From NCBI RefSeq assembly GCF_004332115.1, contig NZ_SJPA01000003.1, positions 124,001 through 188,000 on the forward strand: 64,000 nt of DNA, read 5' to 3'. The notes under the pieces were generated by a model. It ran no database searches, was not told where the DNA came from, and saw nothing but the letters and a program-made list of their open reading frames with translations. Positions 42,971 to 51,813 of this stretch are shown here, piece by piece; within the stretch, counting starts at the first letter, position 1; each line of letters begins with the position of its first letter. The position numbers and the translations under genes were made by a program. The DNA is from Chlorobium sp. N1 (GTDB lineage Bacteria > Bacteroidota > Chlorobiia > Chlorobiales > Chlorobiaceae).

Positions 42971-44272
42971 ATGAGCGTTTTCAAGGGCGAGGTCACCTCG
43001 CTGCCTCCCGACAAGTCGATTTCCCACCGCGCGGCCCTCATCGCGGCCCTGTCGGAGGGCGAGACCGAAATCATGAACTTCTCCGCCGGCTTCGACAACC
43101 AGTCGACCCTCGGCGTGCTTGCCGCCTGCGGCATCCCGGTCCGCCAGGAAGAGGTCCCCGGGCCCTGGGGCGCCCCGGTGCGTCGGGTGGTGGTCAGCTC
43201 CCGGGGGCTCTGGAGCTTCACCCCGCCTGAGGGAGCACTCCAGTGCAACAACTCCGGCAGCACCATGCGCATGTTCTCCGGCATTCTGGCCGGCCAGCCG
43301 TTCCAGAGCAAGCTTGTCGGCGACGCATCGCTGATGAAGCGCCCTATGCGCCGCATCGCCGATCCGCTCCGCCAGATGGGCGCCGGGGTGTCGCTCTCGC
43401 CGAGCGGCACCGCCCCGGTCGTAATCGATGGCACGAGGGAGCTCAAGGCGATCGAGTACCGCCTGCCGGTTCCCTCCGCCCAGGTCAAGTCGCTCGTCGC
43501 CTTCGCCGCTCTGCATGCCGAGGGGGAGACGCGCATCTATGAGCCGCTTCTCTCTCGCGACCATACCGAACTGATGCTCGGGCTGGAGTCCGGGGTGGAG
43601 AACGGCGAGCGTGTCATCGTAATCCCCGGCCGCCGGCCCATCGCAGCCCGTCCCTTCCAGATTCCCGCCGATCCTTCGGCCGCCTGCTTCATCGTCTCGC
43701 TCGGCCTGCTCGGCCGGGGAAGCGAGATCATGATCAGGGACGTCTGCCTCAACCCGACCCGGGCGGCCTTCATCGACATCCTTGTCCGCGCCGGAGCGGC
43801 GATCACGATCGAGAACCGCCGGACGGTCGGCGGAGAGCCGATCGGCGACATCCTCGTCTGCGGTTCTGCCGTGATGGAGCCGCTTTCCATCAGCGACCCC
43901 CAGGAGGTGGCCTGGGTGATCGACGAGCTTCCGATGCTCGGCGTGCTCTCCGCATTCATGACGGAGCGTTTCGAGCTCTCGGGCGCCGCAGAGCTGCGCA
44001 CCAAGGAGAGTGACCGGATCGAGGCGCTCGCCGTGAACCTCGAGCGGCTCGGCTTCCTGTGCCGCCAGGAGCCCGACGGGCTCAGCGTGACGGGCCGTCG
44101 ACTGCGGCCGGCGGAACCGGTGGTGGTGGAGTGTTTCGACGACCATCGGATCGCCATGAGCTTCGCCGTGGCCGCGAGGGCCTGCGGAGAGCCCATCGAG
44201 CTCTCCGACAGTCATGTGGCCGGGGTGTCGTTCCCGAACTTCTTCGAGCTGCTCGAATCCCTGGAGGTTTAG
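42971..44272 (+). CDS. aroA: 3-phosphoshikimate 1-carboxyvinyltransferase (EPSP synthase)
   Basis: 433 residues from MSVFKGEV. It joins shikimate 3-phosphate and PEP in aromatic amino-acid synthesis. [11 protein letters not shown] at the N-terminus, [10 protein letters not shown] in the first domain and the C-terminal [12 protein letters not shown] and [13 protein letters not shown] motifs are intact. The NSGSTM segment has Ser where the typical class I loop reads NAGTAM/R, as in class II or Gram-positive-like variants. It lies just after the rpsU terminator. Confidence 0.96.
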   Translation: MSVFKGEVTSLPPDKSISHRAALIAALSEGETEIMNFSAGFDNQSTLGVLAACGIPVRQEEVPGPWGAPVRRVVVSSRGLWSFTPPEGALQCNNSGSTMRMFSGILAGQPFQSKLVGDASLMKRPMRRIADPLRQMGAGVSLSPSGTAPVVIDGTRELKAIEYRLPVPSAQVKSLVAFAALHAEGETRIYEPLLSRDHTELMLGLESGVENGERVIVIPGRRPIAARPFQIPADPSAACFIVSLGLLGRGSEIMIRDVCLNPTRAAFIDILVRAGAAITIENRRTVGGEPIGDILVCGSAVMEPLSISDPQEVAWVIDELPMLGVLSAFMTERFELSGAAELRTKESDRIEALAVNLERLGFLCRQEPDGLSVTGRRLRPAEPVVVECFDDHRIAMSFAVAARACGEPIELSDSHVAGVSFPNFFELLESLEV

Positions 44273-44296
44273 GGGGGCCTCCGGGCCCCGGAGCCG

Positions 44297-45076
44297 TCAG
44301 CTCCCGAGGGCGGCGAGGTGGGTGAGGAGGGCCCTGTTGAAGGCTTCGGGCTGTTCGAGGTTGGAGATGTGGGCGGCTTGCGCGATGATTTCAAGCGTGG
44401 AGCGGGGGATGGCTTCGGCCATCATGCGGGCGGTTTCGGGAGGGGTCAGCCGGTCGTTTTCGCCACAGAGGACGAGCGTCGGGCAGGCGATTGAGCGGAG
44501 CATCGGGGTGCTGTCAGGGCGTCCCATGATGGCCCGCATCGCTGCCGTAATGACTTCCGGCGCCTGGGCCGTGATCATCGCCTCCGCTTCCCGCTTCAGT
44601 TCCTCCTCGGCACCCTCCCTGAAATAGTTCGGCACCATTCTTCTTGCAGCTTCTTCCGAACCATGTTCCTTCACGGCGGAGATGAACTCCGCGCGCGCCG
44701 CGGCCGCTTCCGGGGCGTCCGGCTCGGGCCGGGTGTCGGCAAGCACGAGCGAGCGGACCCGTTCGGGATGGCGCCTGAGGAACGCGAAGGCCTGGTAGCC
44801 GCCCATCGAGAGCCCGGCGAGGGTGGCGCGCTGCATCCCGACCTGCTCCATCAGCAGGGCGAGCTCGTCGGCGTACTCCTCGAAGCTCCACTCGTCACGT
44901 TCTCCGGATCCTTCGATGCCCCAGGCGTTCGGGGCGATTGCCGGGACGCCGGCCGTTTCGAGTGCGCGCAGCTGCGGATGCCACATGGCGGCCGAAAGCG
45001 GAAAGGCGTGCAGGAGAAGCACGCCTTCGAAAGGATTGCGGGCGTCGATGTTCACGCCCTGCCAGGTAAGGGCCAT
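44297..45076 (-). CDS. Alpha/beta-hydrolase
   Basis: 259 residues from MALTWQGVNI. The nucleophile elbow is GLSMGG, the oxyanion-hole region is LLLHAFPLS, the acid is likely the Asp in LVLCGENDRLTPP and the His that in AAHISNLEQP. It resembles the 3-oxoadipate enol-lactonase/carboxylesterase branch, but the substrate is unknown. No signal peptide. It begins one base after the stop of the YtxH gene, so the two are coupled. A longer upstream frame reads through the YtxH gene in another frame and is rejected. Confidence 0.9.
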   Translation of the reverse strand: MALTWQGVNIDARNPFEGVLLLHAFPLSAAMWHPQLRALETAGVPAIAPNAWGIEGSGERDEWSFEEYADELALLMEQVGMQRATLAGLSMGGYQAFAFLRRHPERVRSLVLADTRPEPDAPEAAAARAEFISAVKEHGSEEAARRMVPNYFREGAEEELKREAEAMITAQAPEVITAAMRAIMGRPDSTPMLRSIACPTLVLCGENDRLTPPETARMMAEAIPRSTLEIIAQAAHISNLEQPEAFNRALLTHLAALGS

Positions 45077-45077
45077 C

Positions 45078-45413
45078 TCAGTTCTCCGCGACTTTCGGCT
45101 GGCCCTTGATCTCGCGGATGATGCTGTTGGCCTCGTCGAGGATCTTGCTGGCTTCCTGGCGCGCGGTGTCGATGATCTCCTGCGAGCGCTTCTTGGCCTC
45201 GTTGCCGTAGACCTCGCCCTCTTCCTCGCCCTCTTCCTCGCCCTCATAGAGCTCGGCGGCCTTTTCGAGCGCGTGCTTGAGTTTGCCGGAGAGTATCTGC
45301 TGGGTGTCGCTGCCCTTGTGGGGAGCGAAGAGCAGTCCCATGACGGTACCGCCAGCCGCTCCGATCAGCGCTCCGAAAAACAGTCCCTTGTAGAATTTGT
45401 CCTGCTGTACCAT
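45078..45413 (-). CDS. YtxH domain membrane protein
   Basis: 111 residues. An N-terminal Gly-rich helix (KGLFFGALIGAAGGTVMGLLFAP, written here in part) followed by HKGSDTQQ is the YtxH signature. A Glu/Gly-rich low-complexity segment (EGEEEGEEEGE) and a C-terminal amphipathic coiled coil follow. YtxH proteins are small stress-linked membrane proteins of unknown action. Translation is coupled to the hydrolase gene. Confidence 0.85.
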   Translation of the reverse strand: MVQQDKFYKGLFFGALIGAAGGTVMGLLFAPHKGSDTQQILSGKLKHALEKAAELYEGEEEGEEEGEVYGNEAKKRSQEIIDTARQEASKILDEANSIIREIKGQPKVAEN

Positions 45414-45489
45414 GGCCTGAGATGGTTATGAGGTGGATGGATATCTCTATATGCAAACAATATAGCGATTTTTGCCGTTCCCTCTCCCC

Positions 45490-46896
45490 TTAGCCCGCCA
45501 TCATCTCCATGATTTCCCGGCGCGCGTCGACGATGAAGCCGGTGAGATCGGGGCGGGAGAGGAGGCGGAACTTCTTCGTGTAGCGTTCGAAGGCCAGGAT
45601 GAAGTCGGAACGGAAGACCGATTCGTCGAGGTCGTCGAAGCGGACGTACTCGCCCTCGAGCTCGAGCGAGTAGTGGACGTGCTCCGAGCGGGTGGGGTGG
45701 ACGCGCAGTTCCTTCAGGTCGCTGTAGTCGAAGATGTCCTTTTTCGAGGGAGGATCGATGAGCACCTCGTGGCCGGCGAGCTCGAGGCCGTGCCGCTCGT
45801 TGAGGAACCGGCAGATCCTCTGCTCCGTCTTTCGCCTTCTCGCGCCGTCGCCGTTGTAGGAGAACCAGCGCAGGTCGGCCTCGCCCGACTCCAGGTAGGG
45901 CTGCACGGTGATGGCCCGCTTGTAGACCCGGCGCATGATGATGTCGTCGAGGAGGCCCTCCAGGGGATGGCCTTTTCCGCCCATCAGTTCACGCAGCTCG
46001 TGCAGCACCCGGTCGTCGGCGTTGGAGTAGAAGAGCTCGCGCAGCGCCGCGGGCTCCAGGAGCCCTTCGGTCGCGATGTCCTGCAGGAGGCGGCGGAGCA
46101 TGGCCGAGAGGGCGCGGCTGGTGTGGTGCCAGTAGACGTTGCGCATCATCATGTACTTGGCGAACATGAGGCTCTCGAGCGGGGCTATGCCTTTTTCGGT
46201 GATGGCGAAGCGTTCCCGCTCGGGGTCCGGCACGAACGACTCGATCAGCCGTTCGATGTCGATGCTGCCGTAGGGGATGTTGCAGTGGTGCGCGTCGCGC
46301 ATCAGGTAGTCCATCTTGTCGGGATCGAGCGTGCCGCTGATGAGCTTGCCGAACCGGTTTCTGGATCCCTCCCTGATGAGGGTGACGACGGCATCGGCCG
46401 ACACCTTCCACTCGTCGCGGAGGATCTCGGCGATGGTCGGCACGCCGGGGTGTTCCTCGTGGATGAAGTGCCGGCAGAGCTCCTCGTGGTGCGAAAAGAC
46501 CGGCTCCCCGCCGGCTACCGGGATCTGGTCCTCGATGATGTGGGCGTGCGGGTAGTGGCCGATGTCGTGCAGGAGGCTTGCGGCCAGGAGCAGCCGGCAG
46601 TTGTGGTCGTCGAAGCGGAACTGCTCCCCCTGCAGGCTGAGGGCCAGCGGGTTGGTCAGCATGCGCTGCAGGATCAGCTTCATCAGGTGGTAGACGCCGA
46701 TCGAGTGCTCGAAGCGGGTATGGGTGGCGCCGGGGTAGACCTGCTGGGAGAAGGAGAGCTGGCGGATCCCCTTCAGCCGGAGGAACGAGGGGTGCGAGAT
46801 GACCTTTTTCAGGGGGCCGGAGAGCGGAATGTGGCCCCAGATGGGGATGCGGATGAATCCTCCGTCGGAGCGGAATAGCAGGTGTTCGGCGATCAT
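45490..46896 (-). CDS. HD-domain phosphohydrolase (SAMHD1/dGTPase-like)
   Basis: 468 residues. The HD metal site includes HTRFEHS (H59, H64), LLHDIGHYPHAH (H110-D111) and a later Asp in LDPDKMDYLMRDAHH. This is the long YdhJ/SAMHD1-like form, which in other members cleaves dNTPs or other nucleotides. The C-terminal part is less conserved. The gene follows lptB by 17 bases on the same strand and probably shares its transcript. Substrate unproven. Confidence 0.9.
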   Translation of the reverse strand: MIAEHLLFRSDGGFIRIPIWGHIPLSGPLKKVISHPSFLRLKGIRQLSFSQQVYPGATHTRFEHSIGVYHLMKLILQRMLTNPLALSLQGEQFRFDDHNCRLLLAASLLHDIGHYPHAHIIEDQIPVAGGEPVFSHHEELCRHFIHEEHPGVPTIAEILRDEWKVSADAVVTLIREGSRNRFGKLISGTLDPDKMDYLMRDAHHCNIPYGSIDIERLIESFVPDPERERFAITEKGIAPLESLMFAKYMMMRNVYWHHTSRALSAMLRRLLQDIATEGLLEPAALRELFYSNADDRVLHELRELMGGKGHPLEGLLDDIIMRRVYKRAITVQPYLESGEADLRWFSYNGDGARRRKTEQRICRFLNERHGLELAGHEVLIDPPSKKDIFDYSDLKELRVHPTRSEHVHYSLELEGEYVRFDDLDESVFRSDFILAFERYTKKFRLLSRPDLTGFIVDARREIMEMMAG

Positions 46897-46913
46897 GGGC
46901 TCGGGGGGCTTGC

Positions 46914-47648
46914 CTAGTAGCGCTCGAGGCTGAACTTCTCTCCGAGGTACTGGCGGCGGACCTCGGGATGGCTGGCGATCTCCTCGGGGGTGCCGTGCAT
47001 GAAGAGGCTGCCGTCGAAGAGCAGGTAGGCGTGGTTGGTGATGGAGAGCGTCTCATGCACGTTGTGGTCGGTGATGAGCACGCCGATGTTGCGCTTGACG
47101 AGTCCCTCGACGATCTCCTGGATGTCTTCGACGGCGATCGGGTCGACGCCGGCGAAGGGCTCGTCGAAGAGGATGAACTTCGGGTCGAGCGCGAGGGCCC
47201 GGGCGATTTCGGTGCGGCGGCGCTCGCCGCCGGAGAGCGCGTAGCCCATGCTTTTGCGGATATGGGAGATGCCGAGGTCTTCGAGCATCGCGTCGGTCTT
47301 CTCCTGGCGTGCCGCCTTTTCCATGTCGGTGAACTCCAGGACCGCAAGAATGTTCTCCTCGACCGTCAGGTTGCGGAAGACGGAGGCCTCCTGCGGCAGG
47401 TAGCCGATGCCGAGCCGTGCGCGCCGGTACATCGGCTCCCTGGTGATGTTGCGGCTGTCGAGGAAGACGTCCCCGGCATCCGGGCGCACGAGGCCGACGA
47501 TCATGTAGAAGGTGGTGGTCTTGCCGGCGCCGTTCGGCCCGAGCAGCCCCACGATCTCTCCCTGGCTGACCGAGATGTTCGAGTCCCGGACGACCAGATG
47601 CTTGTTGTAGGCTTTCTGCAGTCCGCTGCAGCTGAGGGTGGAGCTCAT
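46914..47648 (-). CDS. lptB: LPS export ABC transporter ATP-binding protein
   Basis: 244 residues. LptB powers extraction of lipopolysaccharide from the inner membrane with LptFG. Walker [12 protein letters not shown]-loop region [10 protein letters not shown], signature [15 protein letters not shown] and Walker [14 protein letters not shown] match LptB closely; the last is the LptB-specific form. Complete. It precedes the HD phosphohydrolase gene. LptA/C/F/G are not in this window. Confidence 0.95.
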   Translation of the reverse strand: MSSTLSCSGLQKAYNKHLVVRDSNISVSQGEIVGLLGPNGAGKTTTFYMIVGLVRPDAGDVFLDSRNITREPMYRRARLGIGYLPQEASVFRNLTVEENILAVLEFTDMEKAARQEKTDAMLEDLGISHIRKSMGYALSGGERRRTEIARALALDPKFILFDEPFAGVDPIAVEDIQEIVEGLVKRNIGVLITDHNVHETLSITNHAYLLFDGSLFMHGTPEEIASHPEVRRQYLGEKFSLERY

Positions 47649-47750
47649 GATGTGGCTGTGGTTGCTGTTGCCGGGCCGGGCCCGGGAGTGCGCCGTATGG
47701 AAGTCAATATACGAATAAATCCCGCTGCTGTCCTGAGGGCGGTACGGAAA

Positions 47751-48095
47751 TCATGCGCCGCCGTACTTCATGTTGAACGTCTCTTCGCTCATGATGAGCA
47801 GGAGCACTCCTTCGATGAAGCCCACGATGGTCGGGATGCCGGTCCAGCAGAAGAGGATGTACATGATGCCCCATCCGATACTGCCGAGGTAGAACTTGTG
47901 GATGCCGAGGCTTCCGAGGAAGAGCGCGAAAAGGGCAGCGGCAAGCCGGCTCCGTCCGTTCGGGGCGATGGCTCCGAGGCTGGAGGAGAATGGTGCGGGC
48001 CTCTGGCGGACGCCGCATTTCGGGCAGATTTCGGCTTTGGCGCTGATCAGCGCGCCGCATTCGGTACAGTATTTTTCGTCGGGTCGTTTTTCCAT
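47751..48095 (-). CDS. TM2-domain protein with N-terminal zinc ribbon
   Basis: 114 residues from MEKRPDEKYC. Two CxxC pairs (CTEC, CPKC) make a zinc ribbon, then two transmembrane helices form a TM2 domain with the LGSLGIHKFYLG motif (conserved DxxxxHxFYxG-type region, Asp replaced here) and WGIMYILFCWTGIPTI. TM2 proteins are of uncertain function. The start at the internal Met is preferred because the upstream extension overlaps the leader of the divergent gene. Confidence 0.85.
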   Translation of the reverse strand: MEKRPDEKYCTECGALISAKAEICPKCGVRQRPAPFSSSLGAIAPNGRSRLAAALFALFLGSLGIHKFYLGSIGWGIMYILFCWTGIPTIVGFIEGVLLLIMSEETFNMKYGGA

Positions 48096-48285
48096 CGGTC
48101 GCGGTTGTTCGTTCTCGTGTTTCGGGGAAGCGGAGGGCTCACCGGGCGAGGTGGGCGCTACGGGTGAAAATACGGACTCCCTCTTCAAGGGGCAAGACAT
48201 TTCCCCCGAAGATTGCGTACTTTGGAAGTCGGGCGCCCGTGCGCCGTCGTTTTCTTTTAACAGTTTCAAGCAGCAGGAGCGGATT

Positions 48286-48828
48286 ATGGGCAAGGTGATG
48301 CCGTACCGGGGTGTGTGGCCCGAGGTGCATGAGTCGGTCTTCATGACCGATGGGGCCTATGTGGTCGGGGACGTGAAGATAGGGGCGCATTCGAGCCTCT
48401 GGTTCAACGCCGTGGTGCGCGGCGACGTCTGTCCGATCCGCATCGGGGAGAAGACGAGCGTGCAGGACAACGTGACGCTGCACGTCACGCACGACACCGG
48501 GCCGCTCACCATCGGCAGCAACGTCACCATCGGCCACGGGGCGACCTTGCACGCCTGCACGGTCGAGGACTGGGTGCTCATCGGCATGGGCGCCACGCTG
48601 CTCGACGACTGCGTGGTCGAGCCTTACTCGATCGTCGCGGCCGGCGCGCTCGTGCGCCAGGGGTTCCGCGTGCCGTCCGGGATGCTGGTGGCCGGCGTGC
48701 CGGCAAAGGTGATGCGCCCCATCACCGAGGATGAGCGGCGGAACATCGTCGAGTCTCCGGAGAACTACGTGCGCTACTCGGCCAACTACCGCGAGGGCAG
48801 GGTGCTCGAACAGGCCCGGGAACGGTAG
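48286..48828 (+). CDS. Gamma-carbonic anhydrase family hexapeptide-repeat protein
   Basis: 180 residues. Left-handed beta-helix built of hexapeptide repeats (VVGDVKIGAHSSLW, IGSNVTIGHGATLHA). The likely zinc histidines lie in HVTHD and GHGATLHACTV, as in the CaiE/YrdA group. Some members hydrate CO2, others bind acyl-CoA; which applies here is open. A good GGAGCGG site precedes the ATG at 48286. Divergent from the TM2 gene. Confidence 0.9.
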   Translation: MGKVMPYRGVWPEVHESVFMTDGAYVVGDVKIGAHSSLWFNAVVRGDVCPIRIGEKTSVQDNVTLHVTHDTGPLTIGSNVTIGHGATLHACTVEDWVLIGMGATLLDDCVVEPYSIVAAGALVRQGFRVPSGMLVAGVPAKVMRPITEDERRNIVESPENYVRYSANYREGRVLEQARER

Positions 48829-48952
48829 GCGGAGCCGTGCGGGAATCATCGTGTGTTTTCCGGGCTGATTTCGCTAAATTGTGCCGGGCGGCCCGCGAGG
48901 CCGCAACGGGGTTCAAGAACGCACTTTCTGAAAAAACTCTCCTTCTCCACCC

Positions 48953-50146
48953 ATGAGTGAACATGATATAGTGATCGTAGGCGGCGGCATCAGCGGCCTC
49001 TCCATGGCGTTTTACTGCGCCGAAGCCGGCATGCGGCCCCTCGTGCTCGAACAGCGCCCCGAAGCGGGCGGCTCCTTCTCCTCGCCCCGCTACGGGAGCC
49101 GGGGCAGGGAGTTCTGGCTCGAGATGGGCGCACACACCTGCTACAGCTCCTACCAGAACCTGCTCGGCATCGTCGAGCAGTGCTCCATGATGGGGGACAT
49201 CATCCCGCGGGAGAAGGTGCCCTTCTCGCTCTTCGTCGACGGCAAGGTCAAGTCCCTCGTCTCGTCGCTGCACATCGGCGAGCTCTTCCTTTCGGCGCCG
49301 AACCTCTTCCGGCTCAAGAAGGATGGAGAGAGCGTACGCTCCTACTATGAGAAGATCGTCGGAAAACGCAACTACGACGAGGTCATCCGCCACTTCTTCA
49401 ATGCCGTCCCCTCGCAGCCGACCGACGACTTCCCGGCCGACATGATGTTCAAGAGCCGCGAGAAGCGCAAGGACGTGCTGAAGAACTACACCTTCCGCGA
49501 GGGCCTGCAGAGCGTGGCCCGCGCGATCGCCGCCCGTCCGGAGGTCACGGTAGCCGTCTCGAGCGAGGCCGTCGGCGTGCGCCGCGAGGGCGATCGGTAC
49601 GTCGTCAGGACCGCCGGCGGGGAAGAGCATGCGGCCGCGAAGCTGGTCCTCGCCGCTCCTTCGGCCGTCTCATCGAAACTGCTCGCGGGAGCCGATCCCG
49701 AACTCTCGGCGCACCTTTCGACGCTCCGTGCCGCCGAGGTCGACTCCGTCGGCGTCGTCCTGAAGAAGGATGCGCTTTCGCTGAAGCCGGTCGCCGCCCT
49801 GATCTCTCCCGGCGACGTCTTTTTCTCGGCCGTCTCGCGCGACACCGTGCCGGACGACGACTACAGGGGGTTCTCGTTCCACTTCCGTCCGGGTCTCGAC
49901 GACAAGCTGAAGAAGCAGCGCATCACGGAGGTGCTCGGCGTGCCGATGTCGAAGATCGAGCATGTCCACGTGAAGACCAATACGGTCCCTTCGCTGCGCC
50001 TCGGCCACCACGAGTGGCTCGGAAAAACCGACGCCCTGCTTGCCTCGAGAAAAGGACTCGCGCTCTCCGGCAACTATTTCGGCGGCATGGCCATCGAGGA
50101 CTGCGTCAGCCGCTCGAAGAGCGAATGCGAACGCCTGAGGGGGTAG
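48953..50146 (+). CDS. FAD-dependent protoporphyrinogen-oxidase-like protein
   Basis: 397 residues. Dinucleotide-binding GGGISGLSMAFYCAEAG with downstream ExR region (VLEQRPEAGGSF) gives an amine-oxidase/HemY-type FAD fold. The C-terminal FAD site is LALSGNYFGGMAIEDCVSRS, close to HemY. It is about 60 residues shorter than typical HemY, so it may be a divergent PPO, or a related desaturase-like enzyme. In this phototroph, a protoporphyrinogen oxidase would supply the branch point for heme and bacteriochlorophyll. It lies 4 bases before the MscS gene. Confidence 0.75.
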   Translation: MSEHDIVIVGGGISGLSMAFYCAEAGMRPLVLEQRPEAGGSFSSPRYGSRGREFWLEMGAHTCYSSYQNLLGIVEQCSMMGDIIPREKVPFSLFVDGKVKSLVSSLHIGELFLSAPNLFRLKKDGESVRSYYEKIVGKRNYDEVIRHFFNAVPSQPTDDFPADMMFKSREKRKDVLKNYTFREGLQSVARAIAARPEVTVAVSSEAVGVRREGDRYVVRTAGGEEHAAAKLVLAAPSAVSSKLLAGADPELSAHLSTLRAAEVDSVGVVLKKDALSLKPVAALISPGDVFFSAVSRDTVPDDDYRGFSFHFRPGLDDKLKKQRITEVLGVPMSKIEHVHVKTNTVPSLRLGHHEWLGKTDALLASRKGLALSGNYFGGMAIEDCVSRSKSECERLRG

Positions 50147-50150
50147 CGGC

Positions 50151-51233
50151 ATGGACGTGACGCTCCGGTTCCGGGAACTCATGGAGGGCGGCTATCTCAT
50201 GCCGGTACTTCTCGTGCTTGCCTTCCTGCTGCTCTATTTCGGGGCGAACTCCCTCTTCCGGGGTATCGCCGGCAGGATCCGCCGTTCGCTGAAGGGGACG
50301 GGTCTTCCGCTCGAGGCGACGGCCACGCCGTTCCGCCTGCTCGTCGAACTCGCCGGGATCTCTCTCGTCCTGCGCTACCTGCCGCTGCCCGAGGGGCTGC
50401 TGCCGGTGCTGCACCATCTGCTCCTCATCCTCTCGATCGTCGGGGCCGCCTGGTTCATGATGCGCCTTCTCGTGGTGCTCGAACAGGCCGTCCTGCACCA
50501 TTACGAGTCGAAAACGCTCGAAAACAGCGCCGCCCGCCGCAAGGTGGCCACCCATGCGAGCCTTGCCCGCAAGATCCTCAACGTGCTCTTCGTCGTACTG
50601 GCCGTCTCTTCCGTCCTCATGACCTTCGACACCGTCCGCCAGGTCGGGGTGAGCATCCTGGCTTCGGCGGGCATCGCCGGCGTCATCATCGGCTTCGCCG
50701 CCCAGAAAAGCCTTTCGACGCTGATTGCCGGCGTGCAGATCGCCGTCACCCAGCCCATCAGCATCGATGACGTCGTCGTCGTGGAGAAAGAGTGGGGCAA
50801 GATCGAGGAGATCACCCTCACCTATGTGGTCGTGCAGATCTGGGACCAGCGCCGGCTCATCGTGCCGATCAGCCGCTTCATCGACCAGCCCTTCGAGAAC
50901 TGGTCGCGCATCTCCCCCGAACTCCTCGGTACGGTGTTCTTCTACGTCGACTACGCCATACCGGTCGAAAGCCTTCGCCAGGAGCTCGAGCGCACCGTCG
51001 CCGCGACTCCGCTCTGGGACGGCCGCGTCGTGAAGCTGCACGTGACGAAGACCACCGAGCGCTCCCTCGAGGTCCGCGCGCTCATGAGCGCGCGCAACTC
51101 CTCCGACGCCTGGGAGCTCCGCTGCCTGGTGCGCGAACAGATGGTCGGATTCATCCGTGAGAACTATCCCGCGGGTCTTCCCCGCGTGCGCATGGAGATG
51201 GACCAGGGGTCCGCGCCGGTCGTCGAGGGATAA
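50151..51233 (+). CDS. MscS-family mechanosensitive channel
   Basis: 360 residues. Four or so hydrophobic segments precede the pore helix (LASAGIAGVIIGFAAQKSLS) and the conserved beta domain (PISIDDVVVVEKEWGKIEEI, IVPISRFIDQPFENWSR). The latter parts are standard MscS. The N-terminal region is longer than in E. coli MscS. It likely releases solutes under osmotic downshock. It follows the PPO-like gene after 4 bases, so co-transcription is likely. Confidence 0.93.
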   Translation: MDVTLRFRELMEGGYLMPVLLVLAFLLLYFGANSLFRGIAGRIRRSLKGTGLPLEATATPFRLLVELAGISLVLRYLPLPEGLLPVLHHLLLILSIVGAAWFMMRLLVVLEQAVLHHYESKTLENSAARRKVATHASLARKILNVLFVVLAVSSVLMTFDTVRQVGVSILASAGIAGVIIGFAAQKSLSTLIAGVQIAVTQPISIDDVVVVEKEWGKIEEITLTYVVVQIWDQRRLIVPISRFIDQPFENWSRISPELLGTVFFYVDYAIPVESLRQELERTVAATPLWDGRVVKLHVTKTTERSLEVRALMSARNSSDAWELRCLVREQMVGFIRENYPAGLPRVRMEMDQGSAPVVEG

Positions 51234-51377
51234 AAAAATGGGTTCTTTGCGCTTTTTTGGCTAGTTTCGCTCTCTGTCGGGAGCGGGGCCGGCGAGGCGT
51301 GATTGCCGAGCTGCAGAGGTTCTGCCCGGACTATTTTCAATCATGACCGGAACGGTACAAACGAGGAGGATGCGATT

Positions 51378-51806
51378 ATGGCACAGGCCAAAGCAGGAGA
51401 CAAGGTAAAAGTCCACTATACGGGAAAACTCGGAGACGGTTCGGTGTTCGACACCTCTGCGGATCGTGAGCCGCTGGAGTTCACCGTCGGCGGCGGACAG
51501 GTCATCAAGGGTTTCGATACGGCGCTGATCGACATGAAGCCGGGCGAGGTGAAGGTGCAGGTCATCCCTGTCGAGGAGGCCTACGGCGCGCACTCGGCGG
51601 AGCTCGTGACCGACGTTCCGCGTGAGCGTTTCCCTGCCGACATGGAGCTCGAGATCGGCCAGCAGCTGCAGGTCGGGCTTGCCGACGGACAGCAGGCCAT
51701 CGTGATGGTCGTCGACCTGAAGGAAGATGCGGTGACGCTCGACGCCAACCACCCGCTCGCCGGTCAGGAACTCACCTTCGAGATCGAGCTGGTCGAGATC
51801 GCCTGA
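51378..51806 (+). CDS. FKBP-type peptidyl-prolyl isomerase (SlyD-like)
   Basis: 142 residues. FKBP domain with [26 protein letters not shown] and [17 protein letters not shown], plus an insert-in-flap segment near residues 70-120 ([14 protein letters not shown]) as in SlyD. It lacks SlyD's His-rich metal-binding tail. It assists protein folding. The ATG follows GAGGAGG. Convergent with the U32 gene 8 bases away. Confidence 0.93.
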   Translation: MAQAKAGDKVKVHYTGKLGDGSVFDTSADREPLEFTVGGGQVIKGFDTALIDMKPGEVKVQVIPVEEAYGAHSAELVTDVPRERFPADMELEIGQQLQVGLADGQQAIVMVVDLKEDAVTLDANHPLAGQELTFEIELVEIA

Positions 51807-51813
51807 AGAAGGA

